Source of the DNA: a bacterium
Lineage (GTDB): Bacteria; Cyanobacteriota; Vampirovibrionia; Obscuribacterales; JAKAZS01
Assembly: GCA_021785395.1 (NCBI GenBank)
Contig: JAJYFO010000010.1
Span: 1-32,212 of the forward strand
Length of the DNA stretch: 32,212 bases
Direction: 5' to 3'
Every line of letters starts with the position of its first letter. The stretch's first letter is position 1. Positions 1 to 8,033 of the stretch are shown piece after piece. The position numbers and the translations under genes are program-made. The notes beneath the pieces were generated by a model, which was not told the DNA's origin, made no database searches, and was given only the letters and a program-made list of their open reading frames with translations.

Positions 1-1
1 T

Positions 2-400
2 TTGATCGATTTAGCCGAATCTAAAGGCAGTGCGACCAATCCTTTAAATTTAATGCAAGCAGCATCTTGTCTGCCTGACGAAAAGAATTTAAAAATTAGA
101 GAAGAAATAATTTCATTCTGTAAAGGCGTTCAATTCAATAGTGTGGCCGACCCCAGTTTACTTGGCCAAATTATCGAATTTAACGACATCAACCCAGTTG
201 AAGCAAGGATCCTGCTATCATCAGCGATGTTCAACCTTAATGACACACTTGATTACGGCGGTGAAGCGCTGATGTTAGCTGATTTATTGGCTGAAATTAT
301 CGGCCTAGTTAAATCAGAACAATTGCTAACCCGCAACGACCCGTTTTTAATCGAAGCTCAATGCGCTCTGGCTGCTATGGAACCGGATGTCGAAGAATAA
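2..400 (+). CDS. C-terminal part of an unrecognised protein (5' truncated by window edge)
   Basis: The reading frame is open from base 2 and ends at TAA 398-400, giving about 132 residues of C-terminal sequence. The first codon in view is TTG, but nothing marks it as a start, so the gene most likely begins before the window. The visible part is acidic, rich in Leu, Ala and Glu, looks helical, and has no signal peptide or membrane segment. I do not recognise a family. Its last 14 bases overlap the start of aroQ, so the two genes are probably co-transcribed and translationally coupled. A shikimate-pathway or housekeeping role is possible from position only. Confidence 0.7.
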   Translation: MIDLAESKGSATNPLNLMQAASCLPDEKNLKIREEIISFCKGVQFNSVADPSLLGQIIEFNDINPVEARILLSSAMFNLNDTLDYGGEALMLADLLAEIIGLVKSEQLLTRNDPFLIEAQCALAAMEPDVEE

Positions 401-839
401 AAATATTTTAGTTGTAAACGGTCCTAATCTAAATTTATTGGGCAGTCGACAAAATGACATTTATGGCAATTTAGGCTTAGGTGAAATAAACCAAAACCTC
501 ATTGATTTAGGCAAAACCTTAAATGTGACCCTGGAGTTTTTTCAATCTAATCACGAAGGTTTAATCATAGACAAATTACAGTCAGCCAAAACCAATTCAA
601 CACACGGCATGTTAATTAATTTGGGCGCTTTTACCCATACTTCTATAGCTATCTACGATACTCTTCTAGCCATAGATTTACCCTTTGTAGAAGTACATTT
701 ATCGAATATCTTTGCCCGTGAAAAGTTTAGACATGCAAGTTACATTAGTAGAATCGCTATAGGAGTAATTACTGGCTTTGGTCCCAAAAGCTATGTTTAT
801 GGCCTTATGGCTTTAAGTGATCACATCCAAAAGGCATAA
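387..839 (+). CDS. aroQ: 3-dehydroquinate dehydratase, type II (AroQ)
   Basis: This enzyme dehydrates 3-dehydroquinate to 3-dehydroshikimate, the third step of the shikimate pathway, in the cytoplasm. The 150-residue length is normal for the dodecameric type II family. The N-terminal NGPNLNLLG is the family signature, and the following R and Y (SRQNDIYG) match the flexible lid with the catalytic Arg and Tyr. NLGAFTHTSIAIYD and EVHLSN carry the substrate-binding Asn and the catalytic His, and the GVITGFG stretch closes the fold. The ATG at 387 lies inside the end of the upstream gene (14-nt overlap), which supports coupling. The next gene is convergent and about 100 bp away. Confidence 0.95.
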   Translation: MSKNKNILVVNGPNLNLLGSRQNDIYGNLGLGEINQNLIDLGKTLNVTLEFFQSNHEGLIIDKLQSAKTNSTHGMLINLGAFTHTSIAIYDTLLAIDLPFVEVHLSNIFAREKFRHASYISRIAIGVITGFGPKSYVYGLMALSDHIQKA

Positions 840-939
840 GCACGGTATTTGTCCGTAATTAATCGATCATCTTGCGAGGCAATAATTACCTGACTTTAGT
901 ATTACAAACGATAAAGCAAAAAAATCAATAAGCACTTAA

Positions 940-1863
940 CTAGAGCGATAAAGTTTCTACCAAGATTTTTTCAAAAGCATTTTTATCTACGTCAAGGGCT
1001 ACTTCAACGTTACGACCGCCAAACAGTGAAGTATAAGTTCGGCCACAGCTGGACCCACTTGTAACAACATCAATTTTTAAAGTTTTAAATTTAAAAATTG
1101 ATGCGTCGATAGCAGCTACACTAGTCAACGTATCCCAATAATAATACTCAAAACTGGATACCAAAGACCATAACTTGGTAGATAGCCTGGCGGCTTTAAC
1201 TTTGTTAGATATTTGTTCTAATTTAGCCAGAATATCCTTATTTAAAGGGAATAAATTAGTGACGTCTAAAGGAATTAGCTTTATATTGACGTTAGAATTT
1301 AACACTGTTTTAAAAGCTAGAGGATTGGCAAAAATATTCCATTCGGCCTTGTTTTTATAGTTGTCGAATTCTACATTCCCAGGCACATTTATAGCTCCAC
1401 CCATAATTATAATTTCTTTGATATTATCGACCAATTTTGGGTTTTGTTCGATTAACAAACCCAAATTAGTTAATGGTCCGGTTGTTACGATAGTAACTTT
1501 AGAACTAGCGTGTTTAATACAGTCAGCATAAGCTAGGATAGAATTGCGGCATTTAGAATCTTGATACGGTCGCTTATGACTTATCTGACTAAAAATTGGC
1601 AGATTTGCTACCAAGCTCGACTCTTTACGCCACGACTCGGGAAACGGATTAGTCGGCAATTCTGGACTTTTGGCTATTTCAACGTTTTCCATTTCAAGGT
1701 AAGTGGCAATGTTTATCGAGGCTCTAAAAGCATCATCAACATAAGAGTCCCCACTTGTTATACCGACTACTTGTAAATCAATACTTGGAGCTAAATACAG
1801 TAAGATAAAGCTTATAAGATCATCTATGTGGCCATCATGGTCATGAATCACCAGATTACTCAT
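940..1863 (-). CDS. Nucleoside hydrolase-like protein (IunH family), last gene of the suf operon
   Basis: Members of this family cleave the N-glycosidic bond of ribonucleosides using a Ca2+ held by an N-terminal Asp cluster. The 307-residue protein begins with IHDHDGHIDD, which keeps the DxDxxxDD metal ligands but replaces the usual Pro-Gly of DTDPGIDD with Gly-His. IIIMGGA and KAEWNIFANP match the conserved central motifs, including the Glu and Asn that bind ribose. Near residue 245, YYWDTLT supplies the C-terminal Asp ligand, with Trp where pyrimidine-type enzymes have a catalytic His. Substrate is therefore unresolved. The gene starts only 3 nt after the sufT stop, so it is probably co-transcribed with the SUF genes, an unusual partner for them. 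Confidence 0.85.
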   Translation of the reverse strand: MSNLVIHDHDGHIDDLISFILLYLAPSIDLQVVGITSGDSYVDDAFRASINIATYLEMENVEIAKSPELPTNPFPESWRKESSLVANLPIFSQISHKRPYQDSKCRNSILAYADCIKHASSKVTIVTTGPLTNLGLLIEQNPKLVDNIKEIIIMGGAINVPGNVEFDNYKNKAEWNIFANPLAFKTVLNSNVNIKLIPLDVTNLFPLNKDILAKLEQISNKVKAARLSTKLWSLVSSFEYYYWDTLTSVAAIDASIFKFKTLKIDVVTSGSSCGRTYTSLFGGRNVEVALDVDKNAFEKILVETLSL

Positions 1864-1866
1864 AAG

Positions 1867-2175
1867 TTAATATATACCAAGTTCCAGCCTGGCGTCTTCG
1901 CTGGCCATAACTTTTGGATCCCAACGCGGTGACCAAACCAAATTGACCTTAACTTCTTTAACCCAAGGTAATTTTTTTATAGTCTGGTTAACCTGAGCCT
2001 GGATTACCGGGCCAATCGGACAAGCTGGAGAAGTTAAAGTCATATTGACGCTAACATTTTCATCTTGAATATTGATATCATATATTAAACCCAAGTCCAC
2101 AATATTGATACCAATTTCTGGGTCGACGACCGTTTTTAAACTCTCTTTCACTACATCTTCTAAAATTGAAGTCAT
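1867..2175 (-). CDS. sufT: SufT-like DUF59/MIP18 family Fe-S maturation protein
   Basis: This 102-residue protein is a stand-alone DUF59 (MIP18) domain, the family that includes SufT and PaaD-like factors, which help mature or carry Fe-S clusters. Visible signatures are DPEIGINIVDLGLIY near residues 18-32, MTLTSPACP near residues 45-53 with the conserved reactive Cys, and a C-terminal W-x-P-x-W with an ARLELG tail. It lies 6 nt after sufU and 3 nt before the nucleoside hydrolase gene, inside the SUF operon. Placement of a DUF59 gene at the end of a suf operon is common in Gram-positive and related bacteria, which supports the SufT assignment over a phenylacetate-pathway PaaD. Confidence 0.9.
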   Translation of the reverse strand: MTSILEDVVKESLKTVVDPEIGINIVDLGLIYDINIQDENVSVNMTLTSPACPIGPVIQAQVNQTIKKLPWVKEVKVNLVWSPRWDPKVMASEDARLELGIY

Positions 2176-2181
2176 TACATT

Positions 2182-2649
2182 TTACTCCTTGCTATTTTTT
2201 AAATTATCATTTTCCGTATTATTGCCTTCAATACATTGCAATAAGGTATTCCAAGCCAATAAGGCACATTTAATACGCACTGGATATTTTTTTACGCCGG
2301 CTAAGGCGTTTAAATCATCGTTTGTTTCATCAAAAACGGTAATTTCGTTTTTATTGAGCATCATCTGCTTAAATTCGCTAGCTATATTAATAGCTTTATC
2401 AAGGCTGAGCCCTTTAACGGCTTCAGTCATCATAGAACTCGAAGCAGTACTAATTGAACACCCTTTGGCTTCGACTTTAATGTCTTCAATAATATCGTTA
2501 TTTAGTTTAAGATACAAGGTTAACTCGTCGCCGCAAAGAGGGTTGAGTCCTTCGAGTTTTAAACTGGCAGAATTAATACTGCCAAAATTACGCGGGCAGT
2601 GGTAATGGTCTAAAATTGTTTCTTTATATAATTCATCTTGAAGCGACAT
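2182..2649 (-). CDS. sufU: SufU, zinc-dependent sulfurtransferase for SufS
   Basis: SufU is an IscU-like protein that accepts persulfide sulfur from the cysteine desulfurase SufS and passes it to the SufBCD scaffold. The 155-residue sequence shows the three conserved cysteines and the aspartate of the family: NPLCGDE near residue 39, GCSIST near residue 65 and RIKCALLAW near residue 127. The insertion between the second and third Cys, typical of SufU compared with IscU, is present. The start overlaps the sufS end by 17 nt, so translation is probably coupled to its partner enzyme. The C-terminus is an Asn/Lys-rich tail without obvious function. Confidence 0.94.
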   Translation of the reverse strand: MSLQDELYKETILDHYHCPRNFGSINSASLKLEGLNPLCGDELTLYLKLNNDIIEDIKVEAKGCSISTASSSMMTEAVKGLSLDKAINIASEFKQMMLNKNEITVFDETNDDLNALAGVKKYPVRIKCALLAWNTLLQCIEGNNTENDNLKNSKE

Positions 2650-3871
2650 GGCCCATAACCTTATAAGCGTTTTTAAGTGTTTTAACCAGAATATCGATAT
2701 CGTCTTCGTCGTTATAAATGTATAGACTGGCTCTTATGGTACCAGAGATATCTAGTAAGCGCATAAGTGGCTGGCAACAGTGGTGGCCAGCTCTTATAGC
2801 TACACCTTCTTCATTTATAACCTGGCCTAAATCATGAGGGTGAAGGCCTTTTAAATTAAACGAAATTACACTACCTCGGTTAATCGTATTAACTGGTCCA
2901 TAGAAAATTATATTTTCCTGGCCAGACAATTTTTCAAGGGCGTAGGCGGTAAGTTTTGATTCGTGCTTGGCAATATCTTTGTAGCCAATATTATTTATAT
3001 ATTCAATGGCTGTTTTAGCCGCAATAACATTAGCTATATCAGGTGTGCCAGCCTCAAATTTATACGGCAATTCATTAAAGGTAACTTTATCAAAATATAC
3101 GCTGGCTATCATGTTGCCACCGGTTAGAAAAGGCGGCATAGAGTCAAGCAAAGCCTCACGCCCCCATAAAATACCTACACCAGTGGGGCCAAGAATTTTA
3201 TGGAAAGAAAACGAAAGAAAATCACAGTTTAGTTTCTTAACGTCGATTGGCATATGCGCCACAGCTTGAGCGGCGTCAACGTGAACAATAGCTTTAAATT
3301 TATGAGCCAATTCAGTAATTGCTGTCAAGTCATTTATGACACCAAGGACATTAGACATTAAAGTAACCGATACGATTTTCGTTTTATCAGTAATTAATTG
3401 ATTCAAGTTACTTAAGTCAAGCCTAAAATCGGCTGTTAATGGAATATATTTAATTTTAACGCCTAATTCCTTAGACAATTCAAGCCATGGAACCAAATTG
3501 GCATGGTGTTCCATATGCGTTAATAATATTTCATCGCCAGGTTTTAAATTAAATCTAGCGTAAGAATAGGCAATAAGGTTAATTGACTCAGTTGTATTGC
3601 GGGTAAAAATAATTTCCTGACTGGCTTTGGCACCAATGAAATTTTGGGTAGCTACCCTTGTATCTTCGTAGGCTTGCGTAGCTTTTTGCGATAAGGTATG
3701 AATGCCTCTATGAATATTAGCGTTATAGATTTTATAATAATCAGATATGGCCTCGATAACACAGTTAGGTTTTTGCGTTGTGGCAGCATTATCTAGGTAA
3801 ACAAGGCGTTTTCCATTTACATTTTGGTTTAAAATGGGAAAATCAGCCTTAATTTTTTTAACGTCTAGCAT
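2633..3871 (-). CDS. sufS: SufS, group II cysteine desulfurase
   Basis: SufS is a PLP enzyme that removes sulfur from L-cysteine as a protein-bound persulfide for Fe-S assembly. The PLP lysine is in SFHKILGP (about residue 225), with the HVDAAQ Asp before it and MEHHANLVPW for the cofactor-stacking His. The active-site cysteine is in RAGHHCCQP (about residue 365); a second Cys follows directly. The ORF track opens at a GTG at 3895, but the ATG at 3871 is preceded by AAAGG at good spacing and gives the usual N-terminus (MLDVKKIKADFP), so I use it: 412 residues. It lies between the Rieske gene (10-nt gap) and sufU (17-nt overlap). Confidence 0.95.
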   Translation of the reverse strand: MLDVKKIKADFPILNQNVNGKRLVYLDNAATTQKPNCVIEAISDYYKIYNANIHRGIHTLSQKATQAYEDTRVATQNFIGAKASQEIIFTRNTTESINLIAYSYARFNLKPGDEILLTHMEHHANLVPWLELSKELGVKIKYIPLTADFRLDLSNLNQLITDKTKIVSVTLMSNVLGVINDLTAITELAHKFKAIVHVDAAQAVAHMPIDVKKLNCDFLSFSFHKILGPTGVGILWGREALLDSMPPFLTGGNMIASVYFDKVTFNELPYKFEAGTPDIANVIAAKTAIEYINNIGYKDIAKHESKLTAYALEKLSGQENIIFYGPVNTINRGSVISFNLKGLHPHDLGQVINEEGVAIRAGHHCCQPLMRLLDISGTIRASLYIYNDEDDIDILVKTLKNAYKVMGHVASR

Positions 3872-3881
3872 TTTTCGACCT

Positions 3882-4223
3882 TTAGGATTTCTCACAAATT
3901 AAAACTTTATCTTGAACAGTTTTAACGCAATAGGCTTTAATAGGTTTAACGGCCGGCAAGCAAACTTGTTTACCGGTTTTTAAATTAAATCTAGCACCGT
4001 GTTTTTGACATTCAATTTCTTCATCGTTAACTATTTGAGTTGAATTTAAAGGTACTTTTTGATGTGAACAGACATTTTCTACGGCGTAAAATTCGTTATT
4101 TAAATTAGCTACGATAATACTTAAATTATCATTACTCAATACTTTAACCGTATTTACTGGAACGTCAGAGAAATTAAGTTCAAAAATAATACTATCGATA
4201 CTAGAATTTAATGGATTATTCAT
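3882..4223 (-). CDS. Rieske [2Fe-2S] ferredoxin-like protein of the SUF operon
   Basis: This 113-residue protein has the two-loop Rieske cluster motif: CSH near residue 52, then CQKHG near residue 73, giving C-x-H and C-x2-H ligands for a [2Fe-2S] cluster. The rest matches the small soluble ferredoxin subunits of non-haem iron oxygenases, with no signal peptide or membrane anchor. It sits between sufD and sufS on the same strand. Rieske genes between sufD/sufC and sufS occur in other Terrabacteria suf operons, and a role as electron donor during cluster assembly or as a client of the pathway is an inference. No oxygenase gene is nearby. Confidence 0.88.
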   Translation of the reverse strand: MNNPLNSSIDSIIFELNFSDVPVNTVKVLSNDNLSIIVANLNNEFYAVENVCSHQKVPLNSTQIVNDEEIECQKHGARFNLKTGKQVCLPAVKPIKAYCVKTVQDKVLICEKS

Positions 4224-4252
4224 CTAACCAACCTCAACGCCTTTTTAAATAA

Positions 4253-5536
4253 TCAGCCAACAATGGACTTATCTAATTCCTCATCGATAAAGGCTCTTAA
4301 CATATCAAATAACTCACTTTGACTATAACGCTTAAATACCTGTTTTAAAAAGCCTTCAACTAAAAGCTTTTCAGCGTTAATCTTGCTTAAACCGCGACTT
4401 TGCAGATAAAATAACTGGTCTAAATCTATTTTACCAACAGTAGCTCCATGCGCGCATTTAACGTCATTAGCCAATATTTCAAGCCTTGGCAAAGATTCAG
4501 CGTGACAGTTTTTACCAAATAGCAAATTTTTATTTTTTTGCATAGCTTGCGTACCATTTGCCGTTTCGTCGACATAGATTGAACCTTGGTAAAAAGACCT
4601 GGCTGCGTCGTTTAAGGCAATATGATAATAAATATCAGACTGGGCGTTGGGCTTTAAATGATTGACGATAGTATTAAAGCTTAGATTATTATCGCGGTTT
4701 CCGTATGCTGAACCGTAAATAGAAACATTACTGCCGGTATTTAAATTAATTAAAATATCACTTTTAGTTTGAATACTGCCAAAACTAAAATTCAAATACT
4801 CTAGAGAACTATCCTTATCTTGGTCTACCAAAGACTTAGATACAAAAAAGGATTTGTCGTTTAAAATATTAAGCTCGGCTAGATATAGTTTAGAATTTTT
4901 ACCTAGTTTAATTTTGTTGACAATATTGCTCAAATTCAAACTTGTATCAATATCGCGGTTAAAATTGACCAGAATTATTTTTATACTGGAATTATCATTG
5001 AGTTTTAAGTAATTTAGGGTATTTATATTGGTGTTGGCTTCTGTATAAATAATCAGTGTTGATGTTATTTGACAATTAGCATTAACTTCAATACTTGTAC
5101 CATTATTACAGTAAGCGTGGTTGTAGAAATATAATTTATCGATTAAATCACTGTCCAGCCCAACTTTAAAATTAAAGTTAAAATCGTCTATTAAGCCTTG
5201 ATTATTCTTAAAGCAAGAATCGAGTGAATTAACCTTAATTCCGTCGATATTAGTAGAAATCACTGAACCGTTATTAGAATCGATAAAAACGCTGTCTTTT
5301 ATATACTGGTCTATATACTTAGACTTAAAATCGTAATTAGATTTTAAGTCAGTATCAATTATTCTATCGAGTTTAAGCTGACCAATATTAGAATACTTCC
5401 AGTTATTGCAAAATTCGGTGGGCAAATTTATCAAGTTATAATGCTTGAAATTAGCCAACCTAAATTTACTAAATGATTCGTTTTCATTTTTAAATTTAGG
5501 TAAATCTAAAACTACACTATTACTTAATGCTTCCAT
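4253..5536 (-). CDS. sufD: SufD, Fe-S scaffold subunit
   Basis: SufD pairs with SufB, and with the ATPase SufC forms the SufBC2D scaffold that builds [Fe-S] clusters. The 427-residue protein has a poorly conserved Asn/Asp-rich N-terminal half, then the right-handed beta-helix core, and the highly conserved C-terminus with KCAHGATVGKID, FYLQSRGLS and the helical SufC-binding end. The Cys and His of KCAHGAT match the SufD residues at the SufB-SufD interface. It begins 2 nt after the sufB stop, so the two are made together. The N-terminal half is very low in GC and rich in Asn, Leu and Ser, more diverged than the rest of the operon. Confidence 0.93.
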   Translation of the reverse strand: MEALSNSVVLDLPKFKNENESFSKFRLANFKHYNLINLPTEFCNNWKYSNIGQLKLDRIIDTDLKSNYDFKSKYIDQYIKDSVFIDSNNGSVISTNIDGIKVNSLDSCFKNNQGLIDDFNFNFKVGLDSDLIDKLYFYNHAYCNNGTSIEVNANCQITSTLIIYTEANTNINTLNYLKLNDNSSIKIILVNFNRDIDTSLNLSNIVNKIKLGKNSKLYLAELNILNDKSFFVSKSLVDQDKDSSLEYLNFSFGSIQTKSDILINLNTGSNVSIYGSAYGNRDNNLSFNTIVNHLKPNAQSDIYYHIALNDAARSFYQGSIYVDETANGTQAMQKNKNLLFGKNCHAESLPRLEILANDVKCAHGATVGKIDLDQLFYLQSRGLSKINAEKLLVEGFLKQVFKRYSQSELFDMLRAFIDEELDKSIVG

Positions 5537-5538
5537 AA

Positions 5539-6963
5539 CTAGCCAACCGACCCTTCCATTTCCAGTTTAATTAATCTATTCAATTCTACAGCGTACTCTA
5601 GTGGTAACTCTTTGGTAAATGGCTCAAAGAAACCATTTACAATCATGCTGGTAGCTTCATCAGCCGTTAAACCACGACTCATAAGATAAAACAGCTGTTC
5701 TTCGCCAACTTTAGAAACAGTCGCTTCGTGTTCGACGGTTACGTCGGTTTCTTCGACTTCCATGGTCGGATAAGTATCTGACCTAGACATATCGTCGAGC
5801 AATAAAGCGTCACATTTAACCGAACTCTTTACATTTTTTGCGTCTTCGTGGATTTTGACCAAACCGCGGTAAGAAGTTCTACCACCATTTTTAGATATCG
5901 ATTTAGAAACCACAAGCGAACTAGTATTAGACGCAACATGGACCATTTTAGCTCCGGCGTCCTGGTGTTGGTCTTCGCCGGCAAAAGCGATAGACAATAC
6001 TTCACCACGGGCATTTTCACCCATTAAATAGATAGCTGGGTACTTCATCGTCAATTTTGACCCAAGATTGCCGTCAACCCACTCTACTTTGGCGTTTTCG
6101 TAAGCGTAGGCGCGTTTTGTGACTAAATTATAGACATTTTTCGACCAATTCTGAATCGTCGTATATCTAATGTGCGAATTGGGCAGAGCTATTAACTCAA
6201 CCACGGCCGAATGCAAAGAATCGGTCGAATAAACTGGCGCTGTACATCCTTCAATATAGTGGACAAAAGACCCTTCGTCGGCGATTATCAAGGTTCGCTC
6301 AAACTGCCCCATATTTTCAGCGTTGATTCTAAAATAGGCCTGGAGCGGAATATCAACCTTAACACCTTTAGGCACGTAGACAAAACTACCACCTGACCAG
6401 ACGGCTGAATTTAAACTGGCGAATTTATTGTCATTGGCCGGGATAACCGTGGCAAAGTATTTTTTGACAATGTCTTCGTAAAGCCTTAAACCCGAATCCA
6501 TGTCTAAAAAGACGACACCTAATTTCTCTAAATCTTCACGTATAGAATGATAAACCACCTCAGACTCATACTGAGCGGTGACACCAGCTAAAAATTTGCG
6601 TTCGGCCTCAGGAATACCAAGTCTATCAAAGGTATTTTTTATCCCCTCGGGAACGTCGTCCCAATTAGTACCTTGTTTTTGCGATGGTTTGATGTAATAA
6701 AAAATATTAGCAAAATCGATTTCATTCAATAATTTAGTATTGCCCCAGTTTGGCATAGGTTTTTTGTAAAACATCTCCAAAGCCTTAAGGCGAAAGTCGA
6801 GCATCCATTGCGGCTCGTTTTTCATGGCCGAAATTTTACTGACAATTTCTGGGGTCAGTCCGCGACCAGATTTAAAAATGTAATCTTCAACATCGCTAAA
6901 TCCGTATTTATAATCTAATCCCATCTGGCTTAAATTATCCAGTGGTTTAAGTTCAGCTGACAT
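5539..6963 (-). CDS. sufB: SufB, Fe-S cluster scaffold core subunit
   Basis: SufB is the main scaffold of the SufBC2D complex, where persulfide sulfur and iron are assembled. The 474-residue length is normal. Visible signatures include [41 protein letters not shown] and, near the C-terminus, [22 protein letters not shown], with the conserved Glu that works with the assembly Cys. The ORF track begins at 7008, but AGGAGG followed by ATG at 6963 ([10 protein letters not shown]) is a far better start and leaves only an 11-nt overlap with the end of sufC. It is followed after 2 nt by sufD. Confidence 0.95.
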   Translation of the reverse strand: MSAELKPLDNLSQMGLDYKYGFSDVEDYIFKSGRGLTPEIVSKISAMKNEPQWMLDFRLKALEMFYKKPMPNWGNTKLLNEIDFANIFYYIKPSQKQGTNWDDVPEGIKNTFDRLGIPEAERKFLAGVTAQYESEVVYHSIREDLEKLGVVFLDMDSGLRLYEDIVKKYFATVIPANDNKFASLNSAVWSGGSFVYVPKGVKVDIPLQAYFRINAENMGQFERTLIIADEGSFVHYIEGCTAPVYSTDSLHSAVVELIALPNSHIRYTTIQNWSKNVYNLVTKRAYAYENAKVEWVDGNLGSKLTMKYPAIYLMGENARGEVLSIAFAGEDQHQDAGAKMVHVASNTSSLVVSKSISKNGGRTSYRGLVKIHEDAKNVKSSVKCDALLLDDMSRSDTYPTMEVEETDVTVEHEATVSKVGEEQLFYLMSRGLTADEATSMIVNGFFEPFTKELPLEYAVELNRLIKLEMEGSVG

Positions 6964-7729
6964 AATTGACCTCCTTGGTGGCATTATGGGCAAAGTGCTC
7001 GTAACCAAATTCTTCCAGCTGTAAAGCTAATTCTTTAGTGCCGGTTTGGGTTATTTGTCCATTCTCAAAAATATGGACGAATTGAGGACTTACATAGTTT
7101 AAAATACGCTGGTAATGAGTAATTAACAATACCGCTGAGCCAGCTTCGTTTAAAGCCGATATTCCGCTGGCGACAACTTTCAAAGCGTCAATATCTAGAC
7201 CCGAATCGGTTTCATCTAAGATAGCCAGTTTGGGCTTTAGCAGCGTCAAATGGAGTATTTCTAATTTTTTCTTTTCGCCTCCCGAAAAACCATCATTAAC
7301 ATAGCGCGATAAAAATTCGTCTTTAATTTCCAACTTGGCCATACTTTCTTTGAGCATGGCTTTAAGCTCTTTGATCGGTATTTCTCTGTCTAATACGGCT
7401 TTTAGGGTAGTTTTTAAGAAATTTAAAACAGTAACCCCCGGAATCGCTACAGGATACTGAAAAGATAAAGCCAAACCCATTTTAGCCCTTTCGTCAGGGC
7501 TTACGTCATTTATGTTGCGGCCGTTAAATTCAATTTGGCCTTCGCTAATTTCATACTTGGGGTGGCCCATAATGGTATAAGATAGCGTAGATTTGCCAGA
7601 GCCATTGCGACCCATTAAGGCATGGATTTCACCCGGGTTTATTTTAAGGCTAACACCTTTCAATATTTCTTTGCCGGCGGTTTTAACTTTTAGATTAGAA
7701 ATTTTAAGTCCTGATTCTTGCTTATTCAT
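6953..7729 (-). CDS. sufC: SufC, ATPase of the SUF complex
   Basis: SufC is a soluble ABC-type ATPase that drives shape changes in the SufBC2D scaffold. The 258-residue sequence shows Walker [10 protein letters not shown] (about residue 40), the Q-loop FQYP, the ABC signature [11 protein letters not shown] (about residue 148), Walker [13 protein letters not shown] with the SufC-specific Asp after Glu, and the H-loop ITHYQRIL. It is the first gene of the operon, transcribed away from sufR across a 304-bp control region. The end overlaps the sufB start by 11 nt. Having sufC first (C-B-D-S-U) matches cyanobacterial-like and some firmicute arrangements rather than the E. coli sufABCDSE order. Confidence 0.95.
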   Translation of the reverse strand: MNKQESGLKISNLKVKTAGKEILKGVSLKINPGEIHALMGRNGSGKSTLSYTIMGHPKYEISEGQIEFNGRNINDVSPDERAKMGLALSFQYPVAIPGVTVLNFLKTTLKAVLDREIPIKELKAMLKESMAKLEIKDEFLSRYVNDGFSGGEKKKLEILHLTLLKPKLAILDETDSGLDIDALKVVASGISALNEAGSAVLLITHYQRILNYVSPQFVHIFENGQITQTGTKELALQLEEFGYEHFAHNATKEVNYVS

Positions 7730-7828
7730 TTGAATTACCTTATATCTAGCCCAAGGGCGTTTTTGTATTTAAACCTTATAACAATGATATATTATATTAT
7801 TTTTGCCAGGAAGATTTAAAGGGGTAGG

Positions 7829-7857
7829 TTTACATTACAAGATTAAATGCTTATAAT
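7829..7857 (+). promoter_or_regulatory. Sigma-70-type promoter for sufR
   Basis: TTTACA at 7829-7834 and TATAAT at 7852-7857 are separated by exactly 17 nt, one mismatch from the full consensus. It points toward sufR. The -10 box lies inside the perfect palindrome, so a bound repressor would block RNA polymerase; this suggests autoregulation. Confidence 0.7.
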
Positions 7858-7868
7858 ACGTATTATAA
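7851..7868. promoter_or_regulatory. Perfect 18-bp palindrome, candidate SufR operator
   Basis: TTATAATACGTATTATAA reads identically on both strands. It lies between sufC and sufR and, by symmetry, places a TATAAT on each strand. Winged-helix Fe-S regulators of the SufR group bind inverted repeats in the divergent suf control region, so this is the obvious candidate operator. The assignment is by position and symmetry; the sequence is not the CAAC-N6-GTTG element described for cyanobacteria. Confidence 0.6.
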
Positions 7869-8033
7869 CAACTTTTGAGATATAATAGTATAAAAAGTAT
7901 TTAAAATCTATAAAAAAGTATTAAATCAATATAAAACACACCAAAGATAGTCACAAAGCTTAATTTTGTAGTAATTTAGCAAAGTATAATGATTTAACAT
8001 TGTTCATAAATTCCACACAAGCCTATTTAAACT

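Larger units (their letters stand above)
7730..8033. other. Divergent sufC/sufR control region
   Basis: This 304-bp AT-rich gap separates the SUF operon (-) from sufR (+). It contains a near-consensus sigma-70 promoter pointing at sufR and a perfect 18-bp palindrome covering its -10 box. Further TATAAT-like stretches occur on both strands (around 7785-7800 and 7880-7890), so the sufC promoter cannot be placed with certainty. About 170 nt would lie between the predicted sufR transcription start and the sufR ATG. I see no ORF or structured RNA there. Confidence 0.7.

Noticed and set aside
2072-2605. 177-residue plus-strand ORF opposite sufT/sufU
   Set aside because: It is the antisense shadow of two well-conserved genes; no recognisable domain or ribosome binding site.
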